DNA of 64,000 nt from Trichobilharzia regenti (taxonomy: Eukaryota; Platyhelminthes; Trematoda; Strigeidida; Schistosomatidae), in the NCBI GenBank assembly GCA_944472135.2, contig OX235262.1, forward strand, positions 86,216,903 to 86,280,902, written 5' to 3'. The translations under genes and the position numbers were made by a program. Below the pieces are notes generated by a model, which saw only the letters and a program-made list of their open reading frames with translations, was not told where the DNA came from and did no database searches. The first letter of the stretch is position 1; each line of letters starts with the position of its first letter. This document shows positions 1-10,877 of this stretch, one piece after another.

Positions 1-350
1 CCCACTGGTAAATTCTCTCATCTGATTACGTAATCTTTGTCTTTAACGTCACCCTTCATTTTATAATCTGTAATTTTGCTTGTCTCTTGTTTCTATGATT
101 TGAGCTCAACTCAGTACATTGTTACCTAACTTACTAGTCACTATGCATCTAACGCACATCTCATCTTTATTATGTAACTCCTTTACCATTTTCTGCATAC
201 ATTTATTTAGTTTTAGCTTGAACTGCCTGTGTGAAAACTATATAAGCACAATTTTCTGAGCACCGTTTACTAATTGTGAAAATTTCTGTCAACTGACAAC
301 ATGCAAAATTTGCATGTTAAAACATGTCTGTACTTAAACCTCATAATTTA

Positions 351-445
351 TTTAGGCTGTAAGCAGCTGATGAGAAGCCAACGAAATAAATGATGGTACC
401 ATATTATTCTGCTAAAACTGTAGTTCTTGCTTTGTTCAAATTCAA
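351..445 (+). mobile_element. Penelope-like element 3'-end remnant
   Basis: About 86 bases (from 359) match 61419-61504, the 3' untranslated end of the PLE at 60.1 kb, with roughly eight mismatches. Shared landmarks are AAGCAGCTGA, CAACGAAATAAA, GATGGTACCAT and the end TTTGTTCAAATTCA. No PLE coding sequence lies upstream, so this is a severely 5'-truncated insertion or an orphan terminal repeat. It holds CTGATGA and GAAA in the order of a hammerhead core, but no convincing stem II or stem III is visible. Confidence 0.75.
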
Positions 446-1638
446 AACAGTCGTAGTTTATTAATACAGGATGATATTTCTTCTATCATTTCACAGATTT
501 TTCTCCACTGTTCAAAACCTAAAAACGCCGAAATGTATATTTCAAAGAATTCGAACCTGCTTCTTTGTTACATGTATAGGTACTGTGTATACTTTGAGCA
601 CTGAAGAAGATTCCGTGCAATAAGAATAGCCATGAGATATTCTGTTGAATCAAGTTTAAAACTAACATACTCATAAAACAAAGGATAAAACTACTACTGG
701 TAGCTGACTGAACGCAAATGATGACATAAAGTTTTCACTGTATTATTAGTGCCCCATAAAAATTTTATAACATGAAGGGCATTGAAGTATAATAACTAGC
801 AATGAGACGAAGCTTTAGATCTCCCAAGCCAAACCAAATTTGGGTGTAGTCATCATATATCTAGAAATCCTTTATAACTAACTTTAAATACCTAACAACA
901 AGACCATGCAGCCAGGAAAATACTGAAAAACAAATTTGCAAACAAGTTTTCCACAAAATCCAGGAGAAATTCAGACCCTAAGAGATTCACAAGTTGAATA
1001 TTGTGCATAGTGTTTGCGACGATACTTTCACATTTCAAGAGAATGGAATCACACTGATCCCAATCATAGTGTTATAATAAACCCACCACCAGCAACTTGC
1101 CTTTACTTGATTGTATATTTCTTGCTTAAATATAATACTTCAAATAAATAACAAGCCAGTAATTCAACTAGTGTCTAATTTCTCTTTTAATGCATTTCCC
1201 CTCGAGCAATTGATAATTAGTCACTTTAATCAGCCTGTATATCCCATGGGACCTGCACACTTACGTAATCCACCTTACCAACTGAATGGAATGATTAATC
1301 CTTTTAAACAACGGGACAGGCTTGCTGTAGATAACAATCTCTGACGCATAAATGTATATTTACTTGCTTAGAACTTTAATTTAAACTGCTAACTGAAAAG
1401 AAATTATGGATTGAACTGTTTACATACAACACACTCTTAAATATCAATAGGTTATGCTAATTTGACATGTTGATAAGCTTTTCAAACAAGCAACAACTGT
1501 GAAAGAAGATAGTATTTGGTTAACTTGTAAATTTCGTGTAGGATAGTTCAAGTGAATACTCTAAAAACTTAATTATTTGTAAATAAGGTGATAAAAAAGC
1601 GCTTACATTTTGCGTAAGCTTGTGCCATCAGTTTACAA
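446..1638. other. No gene seen; AT-rich non-coding
   Basis: No repeat family or coding segment is recognised here. A short open frame at 1111-1344 has no recognisable motif. A small hairpin (GCTTAC...GTAAGC, about 1601-1619) lies just upstream of the candidate start at 1639; its role is unknown. Confidence 0.4.
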
Positions 1639-1843
1639 ATGGCGGACCTTCATGAAGAAAAGGAGACAGAAGTTTGTTTAAGTCTACTTCGGTGGCATAC
1701 TTTATTGTCTTTATTATTTTCCATCCTTTCTATCTTTTCATTACACTGGTTATTTATCCAAGTAATATTATTATCGCGATGGACTAATAAATTCCTCAAC
1801 CGAATATCTGTAAATAGAAAATCAATTCTGAAGATTAATGTTG
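1639..1843 (+). CDS. Candidate first exon of an unrecognised membrane-anchored protein
   Basis: An ATG in a favourable context (ACAAATGGCGG, A at -3) opens 68 codons: an acidic start (MADLHEEKETE), then a strongly hydrophobic stretch at about residues 22-46 (LLSLLFSILSIF... to ...VILLS), then a basic segment (RWTNKFLNRISVNRKS). At 1844 the sequence reads GTGAGC, a good splice donor, leaving phase 1. Read through, the frame stops at 1875. The layout suggests an N-terminal signal anchor with the rest encoded by downstream exons, none of which I could find. The family is not recognised. A chance ORF is possible, but the start context, membrane segment and donor together argue for an exon. Confidence 0.4.
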
Positions 1844-2440
1844 GTGAGCAGTGTTCAGACTATCTTTTGAGTTGACAACAGATGCGTTAAAAACTTATAA
1901 TTTAGTCCCATTTCGTTTATATATGCTGAAGTTTTACAGTTTCTTTGTGTTTCAACACTTGCAAATCTAGTTGTTCGTAATTTGTATTATTACTACCGTG
2001 ATAAATCAGTTTTATATTTCCGTATAGACTCTGATGAATATTGCTCACTGTTTGATTACATTAACAGGTTACCACTCATGTCTCCTCAAACAAACACTTG
2101 AGATTTGTATGTATTGTTTCATTAAAAAGGTAGCGTGATTCCTGACTTATGCAAGCCACGAGTGGATCTCTTTATTATTGGTTCATTTACATGGACTGGT
2201 CACACAGTAACAGTTACTGTAGAGGTCCACTATCAAATATTAAGTGAAACCAACTACTGATAAGGTATTATCATGTACAGCTTAATGAATTCCGAGTTAA
2301 CGCAGGAAGAGGCGAAGGAAATATAATGATAACCAACAGGTTCTAACCTGACGAAGTCAAAGAATCCTCAACATGAGCTGGAATATTACACAAAAAACCA
2401 CACTGCACTATCATATACCCAAATTTTAATTGACGAACTT
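1844..2440. other. No gene seen; possibly intronic
   Basis: AT-rich sequence following the candidate donor at 1844. No repeat or coding signal is recognised. If the 1639 exon is real, this is the start of its first intron. Confidence 0.3.
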
Positions 2441-2618
2441 TTTTGATTACAGTTTGATTCCATACTGTATTTTTGGTACAAGTATGGAATTTTCAGCATG
2501 TGATATCGGTACCTCAAATTGTGCAGGCCGACCATAGATATCAGGTGTGCGTCAGCAGTGGTTCGAACCGATCATGTGCATGGTTGGCGGGAGTCCTAAC
2601 CACTGAGCCACCGACTTA
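2441..2618 (-). mobile_element. SINE1 (tRNA-headed SINE), minus strand
   Basis: Read on the minus strand: a tRNA-like head with box A (GGCTCAGTGGTTAGGACTC) and a box B-like GGTTCGAAC, then CACACCTGATATC..., then a body containing ATACTTGTACCAAAAATAC and the end GGAATCAAACTGTAATC. It matches the copies at 17.5, 22.45, 50.0, 50.9 and 63.3 kb. Its 3' end runs into T-rich sequence on the plus strand. A 60-codon frame across the element is an incidental shadow. Confidence 0.85.
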
Positions 2619-4272
2619 CTTAGGACTAAAAAACATAGTTTCATCAGGTTGCTAGTCTATCAGGGTTCATATTTGTTTCATCATTCTGATCTTAATAGCT
2701 TGTGACTTTAGGAGAGATCAAGCTAATTCAATCTTTGACTATTGAAACAACAAGTTTAAACAACAGGATGTAATCACAATAAAAATATACAGTGACTTTT
2801 TAGGACCAATCTAGTAAGAGAAAGTAAATCAATTTATGATCAAATACAAAATATAAACAATCGGGAAATCTCCGAAATGAATGGAAAATAAAAATAATAC
2901 TAGCTTGAAAGTAAAGGCCAAACTTCCGTTCACATCTGAACTGCCTTCTGCTGAACCGATAATTACAGTTTAACCTAGCAATATCTCAATAATAATAAAT
3001 ATACAGTATCAATCAACAAATAATGATCGATGATTAAATACTTAAAAGAAAAGACTAATCGAAAGTAACAGAATTAATGAAATACCAACGTACTGTTGAG
3101 TTCTGAAGAAACTGAACATTAACACGCATAATTAATTAAATACACAAAGCACTGGTGCAAGGGAAGTAGCGTCGCTTTCAATATGAAAATCAATGCTCTG
3201 ATAGAAGGAGGTTATGAAAGCAATATAAAAACGGTGCAGATGATTTGTAGCCCATGTGGATGGAAGAAATCATATGACTTTCTTCCAGAAAAATGGATAC
3301 TCACGAAACTTCACCAAAAGGTACCTTAGCTACATTCAACCTAACTGACCAACTTAAAACACCTTATGAGGGCAAATGGAAAATAGTCTTCCCAAAGAAG
3401 AAGAACATATCTAAAATAGCTGCAAGATCGTTGAAAGCTTCTGGAATGCGTGTTGCCCAAAAGTCAATAAAATCAGCTAAATCTACATTATGTCAGCCAT
3501 TCACATTGACGCTTACGGAAAACTATGGATTTCAATCACACTAGAAAAATGTACAGAGCTTAAAAAAATAAAACACTAAAGTGTCAGAGAATTCATGGAC
3601 ACCTGGTACTCAACCGAATCTGTGACGTTTACATAGATAAGATTTGTCAAATAATAAAATGGATTTCACTTGGACAAAAGTCAACTATCAAATCAACAAA
3701 ATAACTAATATGAATACAAAGAAAGGGACAAGAAGGCGAGAAAATCTCCGGATACAACCGGTTACAGTCAGCATCACCAGGAGAGACAGCGATGGTGAGC
3801 TCTAAAAGCTTACTTCATGTTGAAATGTGTTAAGAAGACTGCCCTGAAAGACGACTACAACTTTGCAGTCAAATTATCCAGCTATATATATTTGTTTAGG
3901 AGAAGGATTATAAGCAACAATTATATTATTAAATTACCTCCGTGTGATATGTAATTTTCTTCATACTAATATCATTAGTGAATAAAACAAGTATTAATTA
4001 TGTCTATGATACAGATTGTTTCATTTCCGTCTACACATACACACAGACTCACCTTTTCCCACTTTTACTTAATATCCAAATACAATCTATGAGTTTAATC
4101 ATTTCTACAATCCTTACAACAACGAAAAAAGTACATCTGTAAAAAGATTGCATAACAAACGTGTAGATTAGAGATAAGTGATTTATGGATAAAGATTTCT
4201 GTCTGTATCACCTGATTTCATACTGGATTATCAACTACTTTGATGACATTATCTTCTAGTCACTATTTATAC

Positions 4273-4297
4273 ATATATATATATATATATATATATA
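4273..4297. repeat. (AT)n microsatellite
   Basis: Uninterrupted AT dinucleotide run of about 25 bases. Confidence 0.95.
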
Positions 4298-4493
4298 AGA
4301 TGTTTAAATGCAATCGATAGGAATGGATAAACGTAGATTTCGGACTAAGTGGCATCCGTCAGTAAAACTGGGATACTGGGACCAGCATCACCAGTGACAC
4401 AGTCGGAGATGTTGCCAACAAATATTCAGGCTCATGGATTTTAACTCATTTCATTCGAGGAAACCCAATCTATTCAACAATTGGAAATTAAAA

Positions 4494-4495
<2 letters not shown>

Positions 4496-4540
<45 letters not shown>
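4496..4540. repeat. (AT)n microsatellite
   Basis: Uninterrupted AT dinucleotide run of about 45 bases, the longest in the window. Confidence 0.95.
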
Positions 4541-4544
<4 letters not shown>

Positions 4545-4744
4545 CAATAATTAAACAGTGTCAATGGGTTAATAGTTAACGAAGAAAATCAATACAGATT
4601 TAAAAGGTGGAAATGGATAGAATAAATTAATTTTACAAGAATAACACGTAAATTAAAGAGAAAAAGGTCAAAATAAATAAAATAAATAATTTAGATAAAT
4701 ATAATTTTTAAAGGTTTAGGGGGAGGGGGGTGACACAGTCCTGT

Positions 4745-5035
4745 TTATGCATTCTTGTGACGATGGCCACGGTAGGGAAAGTGGCTGTACAAATTTTTTC
4801 TGTACACATAGGCTTGGCTTCTTCAGATGAATGCCAATCGCCTCAGCCGTCTGTAGAAGGCGAACTCGCAAAGCAAAATTAAGATAAGTCGGAATGCGAC
4901 AAATAATTTTAAATGCTGTATTAACATCAATCTTATGCTCAGTATCAACGAGGTGGGCTCAATCTTTCTGTTTTCTAAATGTCTAAATGGGGATTTTTTT
5001 TCTTTATTGAAATATATATTCAACGAACAGTTAGT
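4745..5035 (-). pseudogene. Penelope-like element C-terminal (GIY-YIG region) fragment
   Basis: The minus strand reads AHLVDTEHKIDVNTAFKII, then TAEAIGIHLKKPSLCVQK and finally PLSLPW. This aligns with the end of the PLE protein at 60.9-61.2 kb (YLLDTGHEVDVEKSFKII ... FAEAISIKRLKPDLCLQK ... LSLPW). Upstream on the minus strand the frame is interrupted (stop before AHLVD; a shifted frame continues to about 5035), and the YIG motif itself is lost. The expected stop right after LPW is also missing. It is an old, 5'-truncated copy. Confidence 0.75.
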
Positions 5036-6889
5036 GGATAAAATTTACCTCTACTTCAAAGTAAAACAAATGCATGCGCTTATGTAAATGAAGAAATGTA
5101 CTTTAGGTTAATTCCATAGTCAATATTGTCAGGATCAAAATTAGATTGGCGACAATGGAAACACAGTAGAGCCGTCTAATTAAGCGACAGATGTTTAAAA
5201 TAATAGGCTGTTTGGGTTCCGTATAATTCTTGCGTTAAAATGACTTTTCAATTGATGGTGAATGCGTGACGAAATCCATCTGAAAACTAATCGGATTCAC
5301 AATTTCAACAACGGTTTATGGGCTCATTGCTCATCAATGACTGACTTCGAAGCTGATTAAACTAAATAATAGTAAATAGTGGTCGAAGGTATTTATTAAA
5401 TCAGGTATAACAGCAAGTACTCACTGACTAAATTGGACGATACTAGTTCTACATTATAAGTCTACTGTAAACAATGATCGAATTTTTTCCGTTAACTTAT
5501 TACAAATGGTGCGTTCTACTGGCTAGCCACTGGTGAGTTATCAGTATTGTATAGGTATTCATTAATGGTACTAACTGGCAGTCAGTTTTTAATGTGGTCG
5601 GTAATCTAGGAGACTCGCTATCGGAGTGCACTTCAAACCAATGCCAGTTGGTTAGAGATAATCGACATGAAGCACTAAACATGAGTAGTCAGACCGGTAT
5701 TGCATTCGCAAAGGTCATTACATATCTTAAAGACTAGATGACTTAGTCTCTCTTACAAGGCGTCTTATATTTCGTAAGATTACTTGTATATGTTTTATCC
5801 TCGAAGACAGAGGCTTCCAGTTGTTCAATTGATGTCATACACGGTAAAGAACCCCCCTAGAATTTTACGAATGCTCATCTGTTTCATCATTCTCTTCGTA
5901 TTATACTTTATTTCTTGTTATAAACTGATAACAGGACTTCGATAATTGTGCTCACTCAAGGCGTATGAATTAAACCCAAAATCCTTAATATTATCAGTGT
6001 AATACATTAATGTATGACAGTGAGATATTACACCTATTAGCTTCTCATTGACAGACCTTGAAAAACAGCAATCATTGAAATAGTCGTTTCAAGAGCCTTA
6101 TAACATATTGTGTAATAGTGGAATTCCAGCTGTGAATCTTGTACTATCTTTAGGCGCCCAGCTTCACATTCATACATTTGAGTATTCTGATTCTTTTAGC
6201 AATGACCAAACCAAGAGACAGATATTTTTTCAAACGTCAAATTACCATCAGACATGAAAAATGAAGGTAATATAATAATAACTTAAAATTTCAAGCCTTT
6301 TCCTCATGATTCATTCAATCAGCTGAATCTTGAAACACGTACTGATAATAATTAGAAGTACAAAGTGCCTTGACTTGTAGGTTATCAAGGACTGAACAGC
6401 TTCTGTCGATGTATTTCTGGATATCTGTTGGTTATGCATGCATTCCATCGTTGATATGGCTATGTTGATATTTTCACTTCTAATTTCTAAACTAAAACTT
6501 TGTACAGAGCAGAAGCACAATCTGGTTTTCAACTTCCCGATAAACTTCATAAAAATGTCCCCTTTGAAAATTCTGAACAGATTTGGGATAAACAGATTAG
6601 TAGTATAATATGAAGTTACTTCTATCTCAGAGCCATATATTAGCTTCAAACAGCCTACAAATTCATAAGAATTTTTAGAATTGAGAAATACATAACATGC
6701 TTTAAACGCTTTGTAAAAGAAAACAGGCTTTAAAAGTTGGAGATAATAATGAATCATTACCTCAAGTTTTGATTATGCATCGATATTAGTTAGAAAACCT
6801 GGGAATACTGGTTTCAGATTATGTCACTACGCATTCACAGTGGTTCCATTCAGGACCTTCCAATCACAAAATGATGTCGCAGACCATTC
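5036..6889. other. No gene seen
   Basis: AT-rich. A region around 5505-5690 has mixed composition and faint tRNA-like and F2-like wording but no confident match. A minus-strand frame of 148 codons (6311-6757) is the longest unexplained frame outside the transposons; it has no recognised motif or flanking splice logic. Confidence 0.35.
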
Positions 6890-7320
6890 CTCCACTGAGA
6901 TATGATCCAGTGACCCACCAATTCAAACTTCTGCCAATTCATGATTTTAGGAAGACTACGAGCCAATGTCACCAGCGGATATTAGTCCGTACACCTAACC
7001 TGGTAGACCCCAGTGTTCACTAATTCTCACCAGAACTCCAGACAACTTCGTCCTGTAGCCTGTCACTAACGAGCATCAGATCAATTTTCAAGAGCTACTC
7101 TGTAGAGATTTGAAATGTTTCGCGTTTTGATTCTCAGTTAGATAATGGGCTGAAACTAGTTAGAGATTCATTGATAACTCTGAAGTAATGGACAACTGCT
7201 TCGTTCTAGTGTAAAACCCGTCGGCAGAACGCACCTAGGACCTTCTGGTTACGAGGCGAGACCGTTTAGCATTCAGTCTGGCATTGAGACAGAATTCAGT
7301 AGTACAAGCCACTAATTTTG
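6890..7320 (-). mobile_element. Degenerate F2 repeat (centre module plus minus arm)
   Basis: Positions about 7025-7075 contain, on the minus strand, the central F2 module also seen at 27.6 and 59.57 kb (TACAGGACGAAGTTG). Positions 7150-7265 form an F2 arm on the minus strand: a tRNA-like segment (CTCGTAACCAGAAGGTCC) followed by a weakened hammerhead-like part (GAACGAAGCAGTTGTC). The order of parts is rearranged relative to the full unit at 59.3 kb, and mutations are numerous. Confidence 0.55.
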
Positions 7321-7943
7321 ATTATCAACCAAAACATATTATATATTATATAAAGTTTCGGCAAGTGGATAGGATAGATATGTCAAGCTGATTTTAGCTG
7401 AAAATAATAATAAAAACTCAGAAGAAGTTAGAAAAAGAAAAGAGGAAGAACAACTGAAATCGATTTCCTAAAAGTATGGCAACAACAGCTTAATAATTGC
7501 TAAAACTAAGAAGCAAAACAAAATTACACTACGGATAATGAAGGCAATTCAAACAAAAGAAAACAGTGATCAGATCGTTTTTATTCAATTTGCTTATATT
7601 GTCAAAAATATTGCACTAAAAACTAATTTATTTTTAAATCTATTTAAATCATTAGATAACTTATCTGTTTATAAACTGGAATAATTGAATTTTAGATGAT
7701 AATTAAACCAATTAAGATGTACTTATGCGTTGGCTTGTAGTTGTGTATAGGAGCATATTTTTACCAGTATATATTTATGTTTGCATATGCATATGTATGT
7801 TTGCGTGTAATCTTCTTGCCCATTAAGTTATCTATTCATTGTCTTAATGAGTATTTGTTTATTTGTAATCACTGAAGAACTAATGTTTACATATTGCTTG
7901 GAGAGAATTCCCCTATAAAAATATTAAAATTAATTCAAATCTC

Positions 7944-8016
7944 TACAAAAACCCATAATCTAAATATCTATCTCCGGTTAATAGATGGCTACTGGATGAA
8001 TGTCCTGAAGATGTAG
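7944..8016 (+). repeat. Direct repeat flanking an F2 foldback, left copy
   Basis: About 70 bases beginning CTACAAAAACCCATAATC match 8590-8661 at roughly 80 percent. The two copies bracket the F2 foldback at 8141-8575. The length is too great for an ordinary target duplication, so they are more likely part of a larger repeat unit. Confidence 0.6.
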
Positions 8017-8140
8017 TTAGAAGTTGTGACCATTAGTATCCTCCATGTCAAGGTGAAGTCGATACTTATCGAAGACATTGGATCAGGGTAGTGCTATATC
8101 GCGAATTTGCAAAGTGAAAATTACAGGTATCATCAGGAGT

Positions 8141-8575
8141 CAACATCAGTTTGAAAACCTGAGAGGACTGGACAGCTGTTCTGTCTTAGTTTGGGACTCT
8201 CCAGCAGTACTTAAGCACTGGGGATCGAATCTGTAGCCAACCTGACGCTTTCTAGTAAATGGTTCTATAAAGGAAGTTACCAGGAGTTCTTGTAAGAAGT
8301 GGTAACCATTGGTGTTCACCAAGTCAGGTAAAAAATCAGCTACTCACTGATTACACTGGCTGGAATTTGCTCTATTACATGTCACGAACTGGAAGAAGTT
8401 GGAATTCACGGTAATTGGATTAGGTCCCAATTACCGAATGTCCTGCGAGCTCACGTTGTAACCGGAAGGTCCTTGATTCAAGTCGCAGTAGGTGCACACT
8501 GCTGAAGGGTCTGAATCTAGGGCGAAGTAGTTGTTCAGCGCTCTGTGTCTTTCAGTGATCTCCAAATGACATTGG
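8141..8575. mobile_element. F2 hammerhead-like foldback element
   Basis: The left arm (8141-8260) on the minus strand and the right arm (8430-8575) on the plus strand are inverted copies. The right arm shows the tRNA-like part (TTGTAACCGGAAGGTCC then TTGATTCAAG) followed by CTGAAGG...GGGCGAAG, a degraded hammerhead-like core, and an end related to ATGGTTCTCTAACTGATATC. The middle (8260-8430) is not shared with other F2 copies that I can see. Confidence 0.6.
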
Positions 8576-8589
8576 TTCATGGAGAAATA

Positions 8590-8661
8590 TACAAAAACCC
8601 ACAATCTAAATATCAATATCCAGTTCATTGATAGCTACTGAATGGATATCCTGAAGCTGTA
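8590..8661 (+). repeat. Direct repeat flanking an F2 foldback, right copy
   Basis: Partner of 7944-8016, with landmarks ACAAAAACCCACAATCTAAA, ATAGCTACTG and ATCCTGAAG. Confidence 0.6.
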
Positions 8662-9439
8662 CCAAGACAAACAATATTGTTGGGCCATTCTCTGGTAAAC
8701 GGAGGTGTATACAGATGTTTACTGAAGATGTTACCGTAGGATCAATGAAAACCAAAATACTCTCAGATGTTATCACATTCCAAGTAACAAGACTATGTGG
8801 TAAGACGTCGGTTTATACATTCCTACATAAGATTTGACAGTGTGCTTGCCTTATGTGTGCACTGAGAGTCTCTTTTTCTAAAATCTTTGAATCCCTGAAA
8901 GTAAAAGAAAGGTAAGGAGGGAGAGAATGGAAGATAAAAAGTGACACACCTTACTCTTGCGCATCTGAACTCAAGCAAATATCTTTGAGTGTCCTAACAT
9001 TCCTTGGGGATTCAAATATATCGGAAAAACTTTCCTCTGGTTACTTCTGTATTACATTTTGTCTTTAAAATAAAAACTATCAAAGAATTATGATAAATGG
9101 ATGCCTCTTCTACGTCTAATTCAATTTGCAGATAATGCTTATAACTGATTGAATCAGTAAAAGCTATTTATCTTTTATTTACCCTTTTCGAGCAGATACA
9201 TGCGATCAAAAGTATTTCCAATTCCGAACTATTAAATTACATTTTCAACTGTTTAGTACTTTCACGAATAATCTAATAACACTATGCCATAACATTTTGG
9301 AGTGAATAAATCAAATTCTAACTTAAGTGATATTACTGAGGTAAGAAAACGTTTGAACAGAATTTCGTCTGAAAAAAGAAAACTTTGGATGTGAAACTAT
9401 TAAGTCTACTTTGCAGTTTGTTCGACTGGTGAAGTTCTT
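8662..9439. other. No gene seen
   Basis: AT-rich sequence without recognised repeat or coding signal. Confidence 0.35.
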
Positions 9440-9522
9440 CCAGTGGATTAAACTCTTATTTGGTTGAAGAAATCTAGAAAACGCATCTTCTGGTATATTT
9501 CGGATTCTTCAGCTGGACATCG
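9440..9522 (-). mobile_element. Very degenerate F1 (Sm-alpha-like) remnant
   Basis: On the minus strand TCCAGCTGAAGAATCC followed by CAGAAGATGCG resembles the F1 hammerhead region (ATCCAGCTGANGAGTCC ... GAAATGCGCATC). The core is damaged. The similarity was judged by eye and is weak. Confidence 0.35.
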
Positions 9523-9577
9523 TTTTTTATTATAGTTTGATTCCATAACGTATTTTGGTACAAGTATGGAATTTTCG
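9523..9577 (-). mobile_element. SINE1 part 1 (split by RTE insertion)
   Basis: Minus-strand SINE1 3' end: T-rich tail, TTTGATTCCATAACG, then TTGGTACAAGTATGG. It is interrupted after ATGGAATTTTCG (9566-9577); the same 12 bases recur at 11740-11751, where the SINE resumes. Confidence 0.85.
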
Positions 9578-10877
9578 CTAATCGACATCACTGAAGAATC
9601 ATGCCCGGAAGAACATTGGAAGTCTCTGAAGGCGATTCTCAACGAAACGTGTTCAACGGTTCTAGGAAGAAAGAAGAGACAAGACAAGGAATGGCTCTCA
9701 ACGGACACTTGGAAATTAATAGAAGAGAGGAGAATGGTGAAAGAGAAAATGATTCAATGCAAAGACGGAAAAAAGAAGGAGACGCTGAGCTCAACTTACA
9801 CAGCACTGAACAAAGAAGTGAAGAAGAGTGCTAGGAAGGACAAAAGACGATTCTACGACAACCTGACCACTGAAGCTGAGAAGGCAGCAGGCAAAAGGGA
9901 CCTGAGGACACTATATCAGATAACCAAATCTCTATCCGGGAAGAGACCAACACAAGCGAAACCTATAAAAGACAGCCAAGGGAAGCCCATTACCAAGGAA
10001 GAAAAACAGATTAAACAATGGGCGGATCACTTCAAAGGACTCTTGAACCGACCATCACCTGCAACCCGTCCAGAAATACCAACAACAGCATGTACACAAC
10101 TGCAAGTTGACACCAATCCTCCAACGAAAGCTGAAGTCTTGAATGCAATCAATCTTCTGAAAGCTGGAAAAACAGCCGGACCAGATGGAATACCCCCTGA
10201 AGCACTGAAAGCAGACCCAGAGACTACAGCAGACATGCTGAATCCATTATTGCAAAAGGTCTGGAAGGAGGGAAAGGTGCCTACTGACTGGAGGAAAGGT
10301 TACCTCGTGAAACTACCAAAGAAGGGCGACTTAGGCCTCACTCTGCAAGAACTGGCGAGGAATCATGCTCCTATCGACGCCAAGTAAAATCCTGAGTCGC
10401 ATCATCCTGGAGAGATTAAAGGACGCACTGGATACAGAACTCCGACCAGAACAAGCTGGATTCAGGAAAGGCAAATCATGTACTGACCAAATTGCAACTC
10501 TACGCATCATCATCACAAAACAAAGCATGGAATGGCAATCAAACCTCTACCTCAACTTTATAGACTTTGAGAAGGCCTTCGACAGCGTTGTACCTGAAGT
10601 AATTTGGAAATTACTCGAGTACTACGGCGTACCCCAAATATTCATCAACCTTATTCAACAGCTGTACGACAACGGCACCTGCCAAGTGATCCACAACGGA
10701 AGACTCAGTGAGGCGTTTGGAGTAAACACAGGAGTCAGACAAGGGTGCTTACTATCACCAATGATATTCCTAATTGTGGTGGACTGGATTATGCGTCAGA
10801 CTGTGGGAAACGAGAAGACAGAGATATCCTGGACCGACGTGAAGAACCTAGAAGACCTGGACTTCGCGCGTGGATGA
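9578..10877 (+). pseudogene. RTE reverse transcriptase, broken
   Basis: Frame 9566-10387 covers the linker and start of the RT (AGKTAGPDGIPPEALKADPE, LVKLPKKGDLG). About four extra bases near 10335-10345 (GGCCTCACTCTGC against GGACTCTGC in the 42 kb copy) shift the frame. The second frame (10365-10877) carries RT motif A FIDFEKAFDSV and GVRQGCLLSPM. The catalytic FADD box is destroyed near 10868 by a further small insertion (frame ends DFARG then stop). The ATG at 9566 belongs to the SINE, so the open frame is a chance chimera. Confidence 0.85.

Larger units (their letters stand above)
2619..4744. other. No gene seen; AT-rich with two AT microsatellites
   Basis: A frame of 83 codons at 3293-3544 (+) is lysine and serine rich with no recognised motif. 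The segment 4330-4440 is slightly less AT-rich but unmatched elsewhere in the window. Two AT microsatellites are listed separately. Confidence 0.35.

Noticed and set aside
359..400. Full hammerhead ribozyme in the PLE 3' end (also 61421-61460)
   Set aside because: CTGAYGA and GAAA are present, but the nine bases between them do not form stem II, and no TC cleavage site with a stem III follows.
3293..3544. 83-codon plus frame, Lys/Ser rich
   Set aside because: Looked like a possible gag-type or host exon, but no motif or splice site supports it.
6311..6757. 148-codon open frame on the minus strand
   Set aside because: It is the longest unexplained frame, but it has no recognised motif, no splice signals or start context and AT-driven residue use. 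The evidence is not enough to call a gene.
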